The notes beneath the pieces were generated by a model, which ran no database searches, was not told where the DNA came from, and worked only from the letters and a program-made list of their open reading frames with translations. From assembly GCA_035534855.1 (NCBI GenBank), contig DATLRD010000031.1, positions 1 through 64,000 of the forward strand: a DNA stretch of 64,000 nt, given 5' to 3'. Positions 55,877-64,000 of the stretch are shown one piece after another. How positions within the stretch are numbered: the stretch's first letter is position 1; every line of letters begins with the position of its first letter. Source of the DNA: DATARH01 sp035534855. Its GTDB lineage: Bacteria > Pseudomonadota > Alphaproteobacteria > ATCC43930 > CGMCC-115725. Both the position numbers and the translations under genes were made by a program.

Positions 55877-57012
55877 CATCCCAGTGTGTCTCCATCCGCG
55901 GACATGCGGCCATTGGGCTCGACCCGAAAGAGCTGCCCCCGCCACTGCACGCTGCGTCCGCAGAAACTACCGACAAACACGGCAAACGACAAAGCATCGC
56001 GCAGCGGCAGGAGCCACAGCCGCCGGATCGGCAGCCCGAGAAGGCGCCCCGCCGCTAATGCCGTCGCCCATCTGAGCCCGCAGGCCACCAGCACCAGCCA
56101 GCACGCCGCGGCGCTGAACCGCGACACGATCATCACGAGCGCGGCGATCGCCACCGAATGGGTGATCGCCGAGCCGGCAAACCCGAGCGGCGCCATCGCC
56201 CGCACGGTGCGCGCCCAGCGCAATTCGTGGCGCCACAGCCCGGCGAAACTCGGCTCGGTGACCCGATTCTCGACGAGGTACGGCGACAGGACGGTCTTCA
56301 GCCCCAATTCGCGCACCGCGTCGCCGGCGCGGTGGTCGTCGGCCAGTTCGTCGCGCAGCGAGGCGAAGCCGCCGATGCGGTCGAGCACGTCGCGGCGCAG
56401 CGCGATTGTCGCGCCAAAGCAGCCGCCACCGGCGCCCAGCACCTCGCCGACCAGCGCGCTCGGCAGAAAGCCGTAATTGATGTGCAGCGCGCCCAGCTCC
56501 GACCAGAACCCGCCGGTCGGCACGCCCTTGTAGAGGCAGGTGACCAGCCCGATTCCGGGGGCGTGCAGCGGCGCGGTGACCGCGGCGAGATAGCCCGGCT
56601 CGACCCGCATGTCGGCGTCGGCCATCACGAGGATGTCGTACCGCGCCGTCGGCAGCATGTTTTCGAGATTGGCGACCTTGAGGTTGCTGCCGCCGGCGCG
56701 CGGGTCGACGACCAGCGCCAAGTCGCGGCCGGGCCGCGAGCGAATCACCGTCTGCACGGTCGGCACCGCCTCGTCGGCCGGGTTGCGCACCCCGAACACG
56801 ACCTGCAGCGCCGGATAGTCCTGATCGACAAACGACAGCAGGTTCTCGCGCAGCCCGGGCTCCGCACCGTGCAGCGGCTTGAGCACGGTGACCGGCGGCC
56901 GCGTCGCAGGCGCGACGGCGCGGCGCCGTGCGAACGCCGCCGCCGCGACGACGACAACGGCGAGATACGCCCATACCGGAAGGAGGACCAGGGCAGCGAT
57001 CAGCCAACTCAT
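55876..57012 (-). CDS. hpnI: Hopanoid biosynthesis glycosyltransferase HpnI
   Basis: A 378-residue family-2-like glycosyltransferase adding N-acetylglucosamine to bacteriohopanetetrol. An N-terminal membrane span (WLIAALVLLPVWAYLAVVVV) anchors it; PPVTVLKPLHGAEPGLRENL starts the catalytic fold, the DxD motif is in LVMADADMRVEPGYL, and a QxxRW-like motif is HELRWARTVRAMAPLG. Hydrophobic segments near the end suggest two or three further spans. It is first in the operon hpnI-hpnJ-hpnK, divergent from mlaA with about 137 bases between. Confidence 0.9.
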   Translation of the reverse strand: MSWLIAALVLLPVWAYLAVVVVAAAAFARRRAVAPATRPPVTVLKPLHGAEPGLRENLLSFVDQDYPALQVVFGVRNPADEAVPTVQTVIRSRPGRDLALVVDPRAGGSNLKVANLENMLPTARYDILVMADADMRVEPGYLAAVTAPLHAPGIGLVTCLYKGVPTGGFWSELGALHINYGFLPSALVGEVLGAGGGCFGATIALRRDVLDRIGGFASLRDELADDHRAGDAVRELGLKTVLSPYLVENRVTEPSFAGLWRHELRWARTVRAMAPLGFAGSAITHSVAIAALVMIVSRFSAAACWLVLVACGLRWATALAAGRLLGLPIRRLWLLPLRDALSFAVFVGSFCGRSVQWRGQLFRVEPNGRMSADGDTLG

Positions 57013-57149
57013 CGCGACGCCGTCAACGGTGACGCAGGCGGTACCGGATAGAGATTTGTCGTTGCGTTCGCAATCGGGATTGTCGACGATGCGCTGGCTG
57101 GGTTACCCCAGCGCTCTTTTTTCCGAAACGCAGCGTCTCCGGAATCTTC

Positions 57150-58172
57150 GTGAAACTCACCGTCGTGCCTCCCGGGGCCGCTCGTCGCGCTGTCACGGCC
57201 GTTGCGTTGCTCGCGCCGGTGCTGTTCGGCTGCGCCACGCCGCCGACCGACCCGGCGGGACGAGCCGCGTTCGAGCAGACCAACGATCCGCTTGAGCCGA
57301 TGAACCGCAAGATCCTCGACGCCAACATGGTGTTCGACAAACTGCTGCTGCGGCCGGCGGCAAAGGTTTATGTCGCGATTCTGCCCGAGGGCGCGCGCGG
57401 CGCGCTCCACCGCGTGCTCGCCAACCTGAAAGAGCCGGTCATCGTCATCAACAACGTGCTGGAGGGCCGGTTCCGGGGCGCCGGGATCTCGGTCGGCCGA
57501 TTCGTGCTCAATTCGACCGTCGGGATCGGCGGCATTCTCGACGTCGCCAAGCAATCGGGCCTCAACGAACAGCCGGCGGATTTCGGTGAGACGCTGTACG
57601 TCTGGGGCTTTCCGCAGGGCCCTTATATCGTGCTGCCGATCTTCGGCCCGTCCAACCCGCGCGATGCGATCGGCATGGGCGTCGACGCCTATATGGACCC
57701 GTTCGACTATCTGGCGACCAAGGCCGATCTCGACGAGTTTCAGATCGGTCGCTTCGTTCTTGATGGGGTAGACCGGCGCGCCCGGGTGCTCGACGTGCTC
57801 GACGACCTGGAAAAGAACTCACTCGACTTCTACGCCCAGCTGCGCAGTCTGTCGCAGCAGCAGCGCGCCGCAGAGCTGCGCCACGGCCAGCCGGCCCCGG
57901 TGCCGGAATCGCCGAGCTTCTACACCGACCCGGGCAAGCCCGCCCCGCCGGCGAGCCCCGCCCCGCCTGCATCCGCGCCGTCAGCCGCAACCGCGCCGCC
58001 GGCGCCGGCAAGCTTCTACACCGACCCGGGCAGGGCCACCCGGCCAGCGCACCCGACGATCAAGCCGATGCCGCGCAAACCCGCCGCTGCGGTGACGCCG
58101 GCCGCCGCGCAGCCGACAGCGACCTATCCGGGTGCGGGAGAAGGGCCGCTGCGCCTCTCACCCGGTTCGTAG
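57150..58172 (+). CDS. mlaA: MlaA (VacJ) outer-membrane lipoprotein
   Basis: A 340-residue lipoprotein of the outer-membrane lipid asymmetry system. A signal peptide ends in the lipobox LFGCA (lipidated Cys28). The MlaA core contains NDPLEPMNRKILDANMVFDKLLL, GALHRVLANLKEPVIVINNVLEG, STVGIGGILDVAKQSGLNEQPADFGETL and GPSNPRDAIGMGVDAYMDPF. After about residue 245 comes a Pro/Ala-rich tail with a repeated SFYTDPG. The start is GTG. It converges with hpnM, overlapping by 15 bases; MlaA and the MlaC-like HpnM probably shuttle lipids together. Confidence 0.9.
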   Translation: MKLTVVPPGAARRAVTAVALLAPVLFGCATPPTDPAGRAAFEQTNDPLEPMNRKILDANMVFDKLLLRPAAKVYVAILPEGARGALHRVLANLKEPVIVINNVLEGRFRGAGISVGRFVLNSTVGIGGILDVAKQSGLNEQPADFGETLYVWGFPQGPYIVLPIFGPSNPRDAIGMGVDAYMDPFDYLATKADLDEFQIGRFVLDGVDRRARVLDVLDDLEKNSLDFYAQLRSLSQQQRAAELRHGQPAPVPESPSFYTDPGKPAPPASPAPPASAPSAATAPPAPASFYTDPGRATRPAHPTIKPMPRKPAAAVTPAAAQPTATYPGAGEGPLRLSPGS

Positions 58173-58778
58173 CGAGGCCGAGCGCTGGTCGAGCACCTGC
58201 ACCAGCCCGTCGGGGCCGGATTGCTGCAACACCCCCGAGAATTCTGACCGCCGCGTGGCCAGCTCGCTGATCGTGCCCTTCAGATAGACGTCGATGATCT
58301 GCCACTCGCCCGACGCCGTGTGGTGCAGCAGGTAATTGAGCGTGACCGAATCGCCGTCCGACTTGACCAGCCGGCTTTGCACGATGACCCCGGCCGGATT
58401 GGGCTGCGCGGCGGGCTCGACCACGAAGTGCTCGCCGGAATAGCCGTCAAAGCGGCCGGCGTATTCCGACACGGTAAAACGGATGAACGCCTGGGTTATC
58501 CGCTGCTGCTGATCGGGCGTCAGCCGCGGCCAGGTCGGCCCGACCGCGATGCGCGTCATCAGGCCGAGGTCGAAGGCATGCTGGATCAACGGGCTGAGCC
58601 GGGCGAAACGCTGGTCGAACGACAGCGTCTTAGCCGCCTTCATCACCGCGAGCAGCCCGGCGTAGAATTGCGACACGGTCGCCACGGCGGGGTCACCCCC
58701 GGCCGCGGCGGCTGCGCGGTGCGCAAGCCCGCCGGCGGCGAGCGGCAAGGCCAGAAAGAGGCGTCGTGATACCGGCAT
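58158..58778 (-). CDS. hpnM: MlaC/Ttg2D-like lipid-binding protein HpnM
   Basis: A 206-residue exported protein. The N-terminus SRRLFLALPLAAGGLAHRAAAAA is a twin-arginine-like signal. The MlaC fold is visible in FARLSPLIQHAFDLGLMTRIAVGPTWPRLTPDQQQRITQAFIRFTVSEYAGRFDGYSGEHFVV and LHHTASGEWQIIDVYLKGTISELATRRSEF. The product should carry phospholipids or hopanoids across the periplasm. The start was set at MPVSRRLF. The first 16 bases of the upstream gap lead to the tandem repeats in front of ispH. Confidence 0.85.
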   Translation of the reverse strand: MPVSRRLFLALPLAAGGLAHRAAAAAGGDPAVATVSQFYAGLLAVMKAAKTLSFDQRFARLSPLIQHAFDLGLMTRIAVGPTWPRLTPDQQQRITQAFIRFTVSEYAGRFDGYSGEHFVVEPAAQPNPAGVIVQSRLVKSDGDSVTLNYLLHHTASGEWQIIDVYLKGTISELATRRSEFSGVLQQSGPDGLVQVLDQRSASLRTG

Positions 58779-58900
58779 GGGCGGCCTGTGTCGTGCTGCG
58801 GCAATTCCACCAGTGATAACAAACAACGAGCAGCGTTCCCTATATAAAAAGGGCGCGGCAAAGGACGCATCGCCGGTTTGCGCGTGCAGCGCGGTGCGGT

Positions 58901-58964
58901 TTATGGCAGGGATAGTTTATGGCAGGGATAGTTTATGGCAGGGATAGTTTATGGCAGGGATAGT
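58901..58964. repeat. Perfect 16-base tandem repeat, four copies, upstream of ispH
   Basis: TTATGGCAGGGATAGT is repeated four times without a single difference. The array ends 30 bases before the ispH start and lies in the divergent hpnM-ispH gap. Identical units imply recent or active slippage; copy number may alter the leader or promoter spacing. ATG triplets inside the units are not in a useful context. Confidence 0.95.
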
Positions 58965-58994
58965 TCTGCGCCCTGCAGGCTACGAGGCGAGATG

Positions 58995-59945
58995 ATGCGA
59001 GTGGTTCTGGCCCAACCCCGCGGCTTTTGCGCCGGGGTCGAACGTGCGATCGAGATCGTTGAGCGGGCGCTCGAAAAATACGGCCCGCCGATCTATGTGC
59101 GGCACGAGATCGTGCACAACCGCCACGTGGTCGAAAGCCTGCGCGCCAAGGGTGCGCGATTCGTCGACGAGATCGACGAGGTGCCGCCCGGCGCAGTGAC
59201 GATCTTCAGCGCCCACGGGGTCGCCAGCGCCATCGAGAGCGGCGCTGACCACCGCGGCCTGCGAGTTATCGACGCCACCTGCCCCTTGGTCTCCAAGGTG
59301 CATATCGAGGGGCAGCGTTATGCCAACCAGGGGCGGGAGATCGTGCTGATCGGCCATGCCGGCCACCCCGAGATCGAGGGCACGATGGGCCGCATCACCG
59401 GCCGCGTGCACTTGATCTCGAAACCGGCGGAGGTCGCGCGGCTTGAAGTCGCCGACCCGAAAAAGCTGGCGTTCATCACCCAGACCACGCTGTCGGTCGA
59501 CGACACGCGGGCGGTCATCGAGGCGTTGAAGGCGCGGTTCCCCACGATTGTCGGGCCGGACACCAAGGACATCTGCTACGCCACGCAAAACCGTCAGCGT
59601 GCGACCCGCGAATTGGCCAACATCGTCGACGTGGTGCTCGTGGTCGGCGCGCCGAACAGCTCGAACTCAAACCGGCTGCGCGAAATCGCCGCAGAGTCCG
59701 GGGTGCCGAGCTATCTGATCGAGGACGCCAGCGCGCTCGACCCGCGCTGGCTCGAAGGTGCGACCGCGGTCGGCATCACCGCCGGCGCCTCGGCCCCCGA
59801 TCTGCTGGTCGAAGAGCTGGTGGCGCGGCTCGGCGAGATGACCCCGACCGAGGTGGTTCGCCTGCCGGGGGTTACCGAGAACGTGCGGTTCCGCATGCCG
59901 CCGCAATTGGCCGACGAGATGCCGCGCGCCCCGCGCACCTGGTAA
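58995..59945 (+). CDS. ispH: 4-hydroxy-3-methylbut-2-enyl diphosphate reductase
   Basis: A 316-residue IspH (LytB), the last enzyme of the non-mevalonate isoprenoid pathway, making isopentenyl and dimethylallyl diphosphate. Cluster-binding Cys12, Cys96 and Cys194 occur in GFCAGVERA, DATCPLVSK and DICYATQNRQ. Further blocks are HNRHVVESLRAKGARFVDE and SSNSNRLREIA. I use the ATG spaced seven bases from GAGG (another ATG lies immediately before). It lies 13 bases before hpnH, so isoprenoid supply and hopanoid side-chain synthesis share a transcript. Confidence 0.95.
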   Translation: MRVVLAQPRGFCAGVERAIEIVERALEKYGPPIYVRHEIVHNRHVVESLRAKGARFVDEIDEVPPGAVTIFSAHGVASAIESGADHRGLRVIDATCPLVSKVHIEGQRYANQGREIVLIGHAGHPEIEGTMGRITGRVHLISKPAEVARLEVADPKKLAFITQTTLSVDDTRAVIEALKARFPTIVGPDTKDICYATQNRQRATRELANIVDVVLVVGAPNSSNSNRLREIAAESGVPSYLIEDASALDPRWLEGATAVGITAGASAPDLLVEELVARLGEMTPTEVVRLPGVTENVRFRMPPQLADEMPRAPRTW

Positions 59946-59958
59946 ACGAGGAGTTCCC

Positions 59959-61089
59959 GTGGCTATTTCACTTCATCAGAAGCTGCGCGTCGGCGCCTAC
60001 GTGCTCGGGCGCCACCTGAGCGGCGTCAAGCGCTATCCGCTGGTACTGATGCTGGAACCGCTGTTCCGCTGCAACCTCGCCTGCGCCGGTTGCGGCAAGA
60101 TCGATTATCCCGATCCGATCCTCAACCAGCGGCTCAGCGTCGCCGAGTGCCTGAAATCAGTCGACGAATGCGGTGCCCCGGTCGTCGTCGTCGCCGGCGG
60201 CGAGCCGCTGCTGCACCGCGAGATCGAGGAGATCGTCGCCGGCATCATCGCCCGCAAGAAATTCGTCTATCTGTGCACCAACGCGCTGCTGCTCGAAAAA
60301 AAGCTCGATCTGTTCCGGCCCAACCCGTATTTCGCGTGGACCGTGCACCTCGACGGCGACCGCGAAGACCACGACCGCGCTGTGTGCCTCGACGGCGTCT
60401 ACGAACGCGCCGTGGCGGCGCTCAAGCTCGCCAAGTCGCGCGGGTTTCGCGTCAACATCAACGCCACGCTGTTCGACAACGCCGACCCGGCGCGCATCGC
60501 CCCGTTCTTCGACGCGATCACCGAGATCGGCATCGACGGCATCACCGTGTCCCCGGGCTACGCCTACGAGCGCGCCCCCGACCAGGAGCATTTCCTCAAC
60601 CGCCAGCGCACCAAGCAATTGTTCCGCGACATCTTTCGCCGCGACCCGGGCAAGTCCGGGGGGCGCCGCTGGTCATTCAACCAGTCGAGCCTGTTCCTCG
60701 ATTTCCTCGCCGGAAACCAGACCTATCACTGCACGCCGTGGGGCAACCCGTGCCGCAACTATTTCGGCTGGCAGCGGCCGTGCTACCTGCTTGGCGAGGG
60801 CTATGCCAAAAGCTTCAAGGAACTGATGGAAGACACCGATTGGGACGCCTACGGCACCGGCAATTACGAGAAATGCGCCGACTGCATGGTGCACAGCGGC
60901 TATGAGGCGACTGCGGTGATGGATTCGGTGCGCCATCCGCTGAAGGCCGCGGCGGTTGCGCTGCGCGGCGTCAAAACCGACGGCGCGATGGCGCCCGATA
61001 TCTCGCTCGACCGTCAGCGCCCGGCCGAATACGTCTTCTCGGCCCATGTAGAGGAGGCGATGGCGCGGCTCAAGGACAAGGCGGCGTAG
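59959..61089 (+). CDS. hpnH: Adenosyl-hopene transferase HpnH (radical SAM)
   Basis: A 376-residue radical SAM enzyme attaching the 5'-deoxyadenosyl moiety to the hopanoid skeleton, the first step of side-chain extension. The radical cluster motif is Cys38-x3-Cys42-x2-Cys45 (CNLACAGC). Other blocks are VAGGEPLLHREIEEIVAGII, WTVHLDGDREDHDRAV and the C-terminal cysteine-rich CTPWGNPCRNYFGWQRPCYLLGEGY then YEKCADCMVHSGYEA. The start is GTG after GAGGAG. It is convergent with hpnG, with a small GC-rich stem between the two stops. Confidence 0.95.
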   Translation: MAISLHQKLRVGAYVLGRHLSGVKRYPLVLMLEPLFRCNLACAGCGKIDYPDPILNQRLSVAECLKSVDECGAPVVVVAGGEPLLHREIEEIVAGIIARKKFVYLCTNALLLEKKLDLFRPNPYFAWTVHLDGDREDHDRAVCLDGVYERAVAALKLAKSRGFRVNINATLFDNADPARIAPFFDAITEIGIDGITVSPGYAYERAPDQEHFLNRQRTKQLFRDIFRRDPGKSGGRRWSFNQSSLFLDFLAGNQTYHCTPWGNPCRNYFGWQRPCYLLGEGYAKSFKELMEDTDWDAYGTGNYEKCADCMVHSGYEATAVMDSVRHPLKAAAVALRGVKTDGAMAPDISLDRQRPAEYVFSAHVEEAMARLKDKAA

Positions 61090-61105
61090 CTGCCGCCGCG
61101 CGGGG

Positions 61106-61780
61106 CTACAGCGTCGCCAGCAGATCGTAGAGCGAGCCGGCCGGCTCAACCAGAGCCGCAAGCGCGCGGCGGGCCTCCTGGGCGAGGCCGAAAAGCCCCT
61201 TGAGCTGCGACGGCTTGCGCAGCACCGAGGCGACGATCCGTGGAATCTCCGGCCGCCCATCGGCGCCGAGCGGCACCAGTGCGGCCGGCGGCAGCACGCG
61301 CTCAGCCGGGTCGGCAACCGCGCGCAGTACGAGAAATGGAATGCCCACCGCGGCCGCCGCACGGGCGACGATACCGCTTTCCATATCGACCGCGAGGGCG
61401 CCGGTCTCGTGCCACGCGCGAGCCTTCGCCGCCTTGGTCGCGACGATCCGCCTCGCCCCGAGCACCGGCCCCTCGATCGCGCCGATCTGGCGCGCCAGTT
61501 CGGCGATGCGCGGGCGCAGCGCCTGGTCGCTGACCCAGCGGCGATCATCTTCGATCACTTCGTCCGAAAGGATGATGTCGCCCGGGCGCAGATCCGGCGA
61601 CAGGGCGCCGGCGATGCCAAAGCTGATCAGGTATTCCGCACGCGGCACCGCCGCCTCGACAAGCGCGACGGTACGCGCATAATCGCCCGCACCGACGAGC
61701 GCCGCAAACCCGGCGCGCCGGGCGATCTTTGCCTCGGCCATCAAGCCGGAGGTGCACAACACCGCCGATGACACCCGCAC
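61106..61780 (-). CDS. hpnG: Hopanoid biosynthesis nucleosidase HpnG
   Basis: A 224-residue nucleoside phosphorylase-like protein. HpnG removes adenine from adenosylhopane after HpnH, leaving a ribosylhopane. It shows ISFGIAGALSPDLRPGDIILSDEV and the catalytic Asp-type motif ALAVDMESGIVARAAAAVGIPFLVLRAVADPA. I selected the GTG preceded by GGGGGA; the frame extends upstream without a better start. It ends 17 bases after the hpnH stop on the other strand. The Shc gene ends about 183 bases upstream of its start, and the region between has no other gene I can see. Confidence 0.88.
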   Translation of the reverse strand: MRVSSAVLCTSGLMAEAKIARRAGFAALVGAGDYARTVALVEAAVPRAEYLISFGIAGALSPDLRPGDIILSDEVIEDDRRWVSDQALRPRIAELARQIGAIEGPVLGARRIVATKAAKARAWHETGALAVDMESGIVARAAAAVGIPFLVLRAVADPAERVLPPAALVPLGADGRPEIPRIVASVLRKPSQLKGLFGLAQEARRALAALVEPAGSLYDLLATL

Positions 61781-61963
61781 GCCTAATTCCCCCGCGACAC
61801 CCCAGCGGCCATCTGAGCACCGCCCGATAGGCAAGTTTGAACCCCGCGCCCTCGTCAAGCGCGGCTCATCCCTACGCGACACCGGGGAAATTGACCAGCG
61901 ACAAAACAACGCAGAGAGAGCGTCCGATGAAACTTCCCTGCCGGGGCCGTGCGTTCGGTGCCG

Positions 61964-63907
61964 CTAAAGCCCGTACGTGACCGCTCGCGAGTTGGCGCGC
62001 GACAGCGCGCGATAGCGGGCCAGCGCCCATAGCGGGAAAAACGCCCGATAGCCGTGATAGCGCAGATAGAACACGCGCGGAAACCCAACCGCGGTGAACC
62101 ACGGCTCGTCCCAGGTGCCGTCGTCGTTCTGGGTGCCGACGAGGTAGGCGATGCCGCGCGCGACCGCCGGGTGGGCGACCTCGCCGGCCGCCATCAGGCC
62201 GAGCACCGCCCAGGCGGTTTGCGAGGCGGTGCTGTAACCGGCCTCGCCGTGCGGCACACCCGGGTAATAGCTTTCCTCGTCTTCGCCCCACCCGCCGTCG
62301 TCGCGCTGGCGGGCGACGAGCCAGGCGACCGCGCGCCGCATTTCCGGCGCGGCGGCCTCGACCCCGGCCGCGTTGAGCGCCGCCAGCACCGACCAGGTGC
62401 CGTAGATGTAGTTGGTGCCCCAGCGCCCGAACCAGCTGCCGTCGGCCTCCTGCTCGCGGCGCAGAAAGGCGATGCCGGCCGCCATCGCCGGATGGTCGGC
62501 CGGGTAGCCGAGCTGCGCGAGAAACCCGACGCAGCGGGCGCTGACATCGGCGGTCGGCGGGTCGAGCAGCGCGCCGTGATCGGCAAACGGGATGTGGTTC
62601 AGGTAGTAATGCGTGTTGTCGGCGTCGAACGACCCCCAACCGCCGTTCTTGCTCTGCATGCCGATGACCCACTCGGCGGCGCGCGCGGTGCTGGCGGCAT
62701 AGCCGGTGCGGTCGAAGCGGTCGAGCGCCAGCCCGACCGCAGCGGTGTCGTCGACATCGGGATAATGCGGGTTGGCGTATTGGAACGCCCAGCCGCCGGG
62801 GCGCAAACCGGGCCGCGCCGCCGCCCAGTCGCCCACGACATCGAGCACCTGCCGCTCTTTCAGCCATTCGAGCCCGCGCCCGATTGCCGGGCGCAGCCGC
62901 TCGTCGCCGATTTCGATGAGGGCGTGCGCGACAAGACCCGTATCCCACACCGGCGACAGGCAGGGCTGGCAATAGGGCTCGTCGCCGTCGAGCACCAGCA
63001 GCTTCTTCACCGCCCGCTCGGCCATGACGCAGCTCGGATGCACGGGATCGTAGCCGAGGCAATGAAACATCATCACCGCGTTGGCGATCGCCGGAAAGAT
63101 CCCGCCGAGCCCGTCCTCGCCGTTGAGCCGCTCGGTGACGAAGGCGACTGCGCGGGCGATCGCGCGCCGGCGCGACGCGGCCGGAAACCACGGCTCGATG
63201 CGGCGCAGCAGCCGGTCGAGCATGACCAGCGCCCGCCCGATCGGCGACGGGTCGGGCGGTGCGATCCATTCGGCAACGCTGTCGGGCGGCTCGACAAACA
63301 ACTCGGGAATACCGATGCCCAGCGGGTTCCTGGCGCGCGGCCGCAGCGCCATCAGCACCAGCAGCGGCACCATCACGGTGCGCGACCAGTACGACACCTT
63401 TTCGATGTGAAACGGAAACCAGCGCGGCAGCAGCATGATCTCGACCGGCATCGCCGGCGCCGCGCGCCACGGCACCTGGCCGAACAGGGCCAGCATGATG
63501 CGGGTAAAGACGTTGCACTTGCGGGCGCCGCCGGCCGCCAGGATCGCCGCGCGCGCCCGCGCCATATGCGGCGCATCGACCGGGTCGCCGGCCATGCGCA
63601 GCGCGTAATACGCCTTGACCGAGCAGCTCACATCGAGTTTGCCGCCGTGAAACAGCGGCCAGCCGCCATGCTCGCCCTGCCGCGCCCGCAGGTAGCGGGC
63701 GATGCGCCGCTCGAGCTCGGGCTCCGGCGTGCCGAGGAAATGGTTGAGCAGGATGTATTCGGCGGGGATCGTCGCATCGGCTTCCAGCTCGAACACCCAA
63801 CTGCCGTCGGGGTCCTGGCGCGACAACAGCCAATCGGCCGCCGTCTCGATCGCCCGGTCGAGCCCCGCCTGCTTCACCACATCGAAAAGGGGCGCTTCCC
63901 CCGCCAT
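61964..63907 (-). CDS. shc: Squalene-hopene cyclase
   Basis: A 647-residue squalene-hopene cyclase that turns squalene into hopene or hopanol, the core of all hopanoids. The catalytic DVDD motif is at about 384-387 (HYPDVDDTAAVGLALDRFD). QW repeats are plentiful, for example DPDGSWVFELEADATIPAEYILL, GGWAFQYANPHYPD, SKNGGWGSFDADN, RDDGGWGEDEESYYPGV and NDDGTWDEPWFTAVGFPRVFYLRYHGY. The start ATG has GAGG five bases upstream. It lies 13 bases after the end of hpnE, so it belongs to the squalene/hopanoid operon running off the window. Also called hpnF. Confidence 0.96.
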   Translation of the reverse strand: MAGEAPLFDVVKQAGLDRAIETAADWLLSRQDPDGSWVFELEADATIPAEYILLNHFLGTPEPELERRIARYLRARQGEHGGWPLFHGGKLDVSCSVKAYYALRMAGDPVDAPHMARARAAILAAGGARKCNVFTRIMLALFGQVPWRAAPAMPVEIMLLPRWFPFHIEKVSYWSRTVMVPLLVLMALRPRARNPLGIGIPELFVEPPDSVAEWIAPPDPSPIGRALVMLDRLLRRIEPWFPAASRRRAIARAVAFVTERLNGEDGLGGIFPAIANAVMMFHCLGYDPVHPSCVMAERAVKKLLVLDGDEPYCQPCLSPVWDTGLVAHALIEIGDERLRPAIGRGLEWLKERQVLDVVGDWAAARPGLRPGGWAFQYANPHYPDVDDTAAVGLALDRFDRTGYAASTARAAEWVIGMQSKNGGWGSFDADNTHYYLNHIPFADHGALLDPPTADVSARCVGFLAQLGYPADHPAMAAGIAFLRREQEADGSWFGRWGTNYIYGTWSVLAALNAAGVEAAAPEMRRAVAWLVARQRDDGGWGEDEESYYPGVPHGEAGYSTASQTAWAVLGLMAAGEVAHPAVARGIAYLVGTQNDDGTWDEPWFTAVGFPRVFYLRYHGYRAFFPLWALARYRALSRANSRAVTYGL

Positions 63908-63920
63908 CCGCACCTCGGCG

Positions 63921-64000
63921 TCAACCCGGCCGTGCGCGGCCGGCGATCAGATCGGCCGCCGCAAAGCCGGAGCGAATAGCGCCTTCGATGGTGGCCGGCA
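63921..64000 (-). CDS. hpnE: Hydroxysqualene dehydroxylase HpnE, partial (C-terminus only)
   Basis: Only the last 26 codons lie in the window, reading PATIEGAIRSGFAAADLIAGRA and then RPG and stop. This is the C-terminus of FAD-dependent HpnE, which finishes squalene from hydroxysqualene. The match is short, but the position directly before shc is where hpnE belongs. The gene continues beyond the window end. Confidence 0.75.
   Translation of the reverse strand, partial: PATIEGAIRSGFAAADLIAGRARPG

Noticed and set aside
61079..61097. GC stem between hpnH and hpnG stops
   Set aside because: GCGGC/GCCGC is very short, includes coding bases and has no T-run, so it is not scored as a terminator.
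1..64000. CRISPR arrays, insertion sequences, prophage or toxin-antitoxin genes
   Set aside because: No repeat-spacer pattern, transposase, integrase or phage structural protein was seen in any frame.

Overview
The window is G+C-rich chromosomal DNA from an alphaproteobacterium. The gene complement (PHB-type phasin, hopanoid cluster, IscR/SufR pair, DUF3775, many short overlapping operons) fits Rhodospirillales or a relative, but the species cannot be named from sequence alone. I saw no phage, IS element or CRISPR array. It is mainly core metabolism, with several gene fossils and regulatory elements.

Layout. (1) About 0-7.1 kb is a low-oxygen stress locus: universal stress protein, decayed nnrS, phosphotransferase/AAA kinase, Pat-like acyl-CoA ligase/acetyltransferase and CBS-BON protein, punctuated by three FNR-type boxes. 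(2) 7.1-14.5 kb: 3-hydroxybutyrate dehydrogenase coupled to an adenylate cyclase, a HAD hydrolase, pyrD, a 2-keto-4-pentenoate hydratase-like protein, DedA and hydrolases. (3) 14.7-22 kb: cysE followed by an ISC-type operon (iscR, two cysteine desulfurases, iscA, a miniature Hsp70-like protein, ferredoxin) that lacks iscU, hscB and a full hscA, then tenA, a nucleotidase, mnmA and a tRNA with CAU anticodon. (4) 22-34 kb: aspartate dehydrogenase, acyl-CoA dehydrogenase, a molybdopterin oxidoreductase, VWA and DnaJ proteins, shikimate dehydrogenase, galU, a phosphohexomutase and a D,D-carboxypeptidase, with fossils of ppc and a 3-dehydroshikimate dehydratase. (5) 34-41.6 kb: phasin with a probable PhaR-type promoter, GMC oxidoreductase pair, a secreted protein carrying an HTH-like segment, a gene-poor stretch with three strong hairpins, and a transsulfuration-type PLP enzyme. 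(6) 41.6-47.9 kb: complete SUF operon sufR-B-C-D-S-U-T with a palindromic operator. (7) 47.9-50.9 kb: response regulators, a histidine kinase and a small protein. (8) 51-64 kb: a hopanoid island with hpnN, hpnK-J-I, mlaA, hpnM, ispH, hpnH, hpnG, squalene-hopene cyclase and the end of hpnE.

How the genes fit together. The first region looks like one oxygen-responsive regulon. The SUF operon supplies the only U-type scaffold visible here, and several Fe-S enzymes in the window (IspH, HpnH, HpnJ, ferredoxin, molybdoenzyme) would depend on such machinery. IspH feeds isoprenoid units to squalene; Shc cyclises squalene, HpnH/HpnG extend the side chain, HpnI/HpnK/HpnJ build the cyclitol-type head group, and HpnN, with MlaA and HpnM, handles lipid transport.

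The observations most worth following are the isc operon with a reduced Hsp70 and no scaffold, the structured intergenic RNA candidate at 38.8-39.0 kb, the three-box FNR locus, the perfect 16-bp x4 repeat before ispH, and the unusual hpnJ-hpnK-hpnN junctions.
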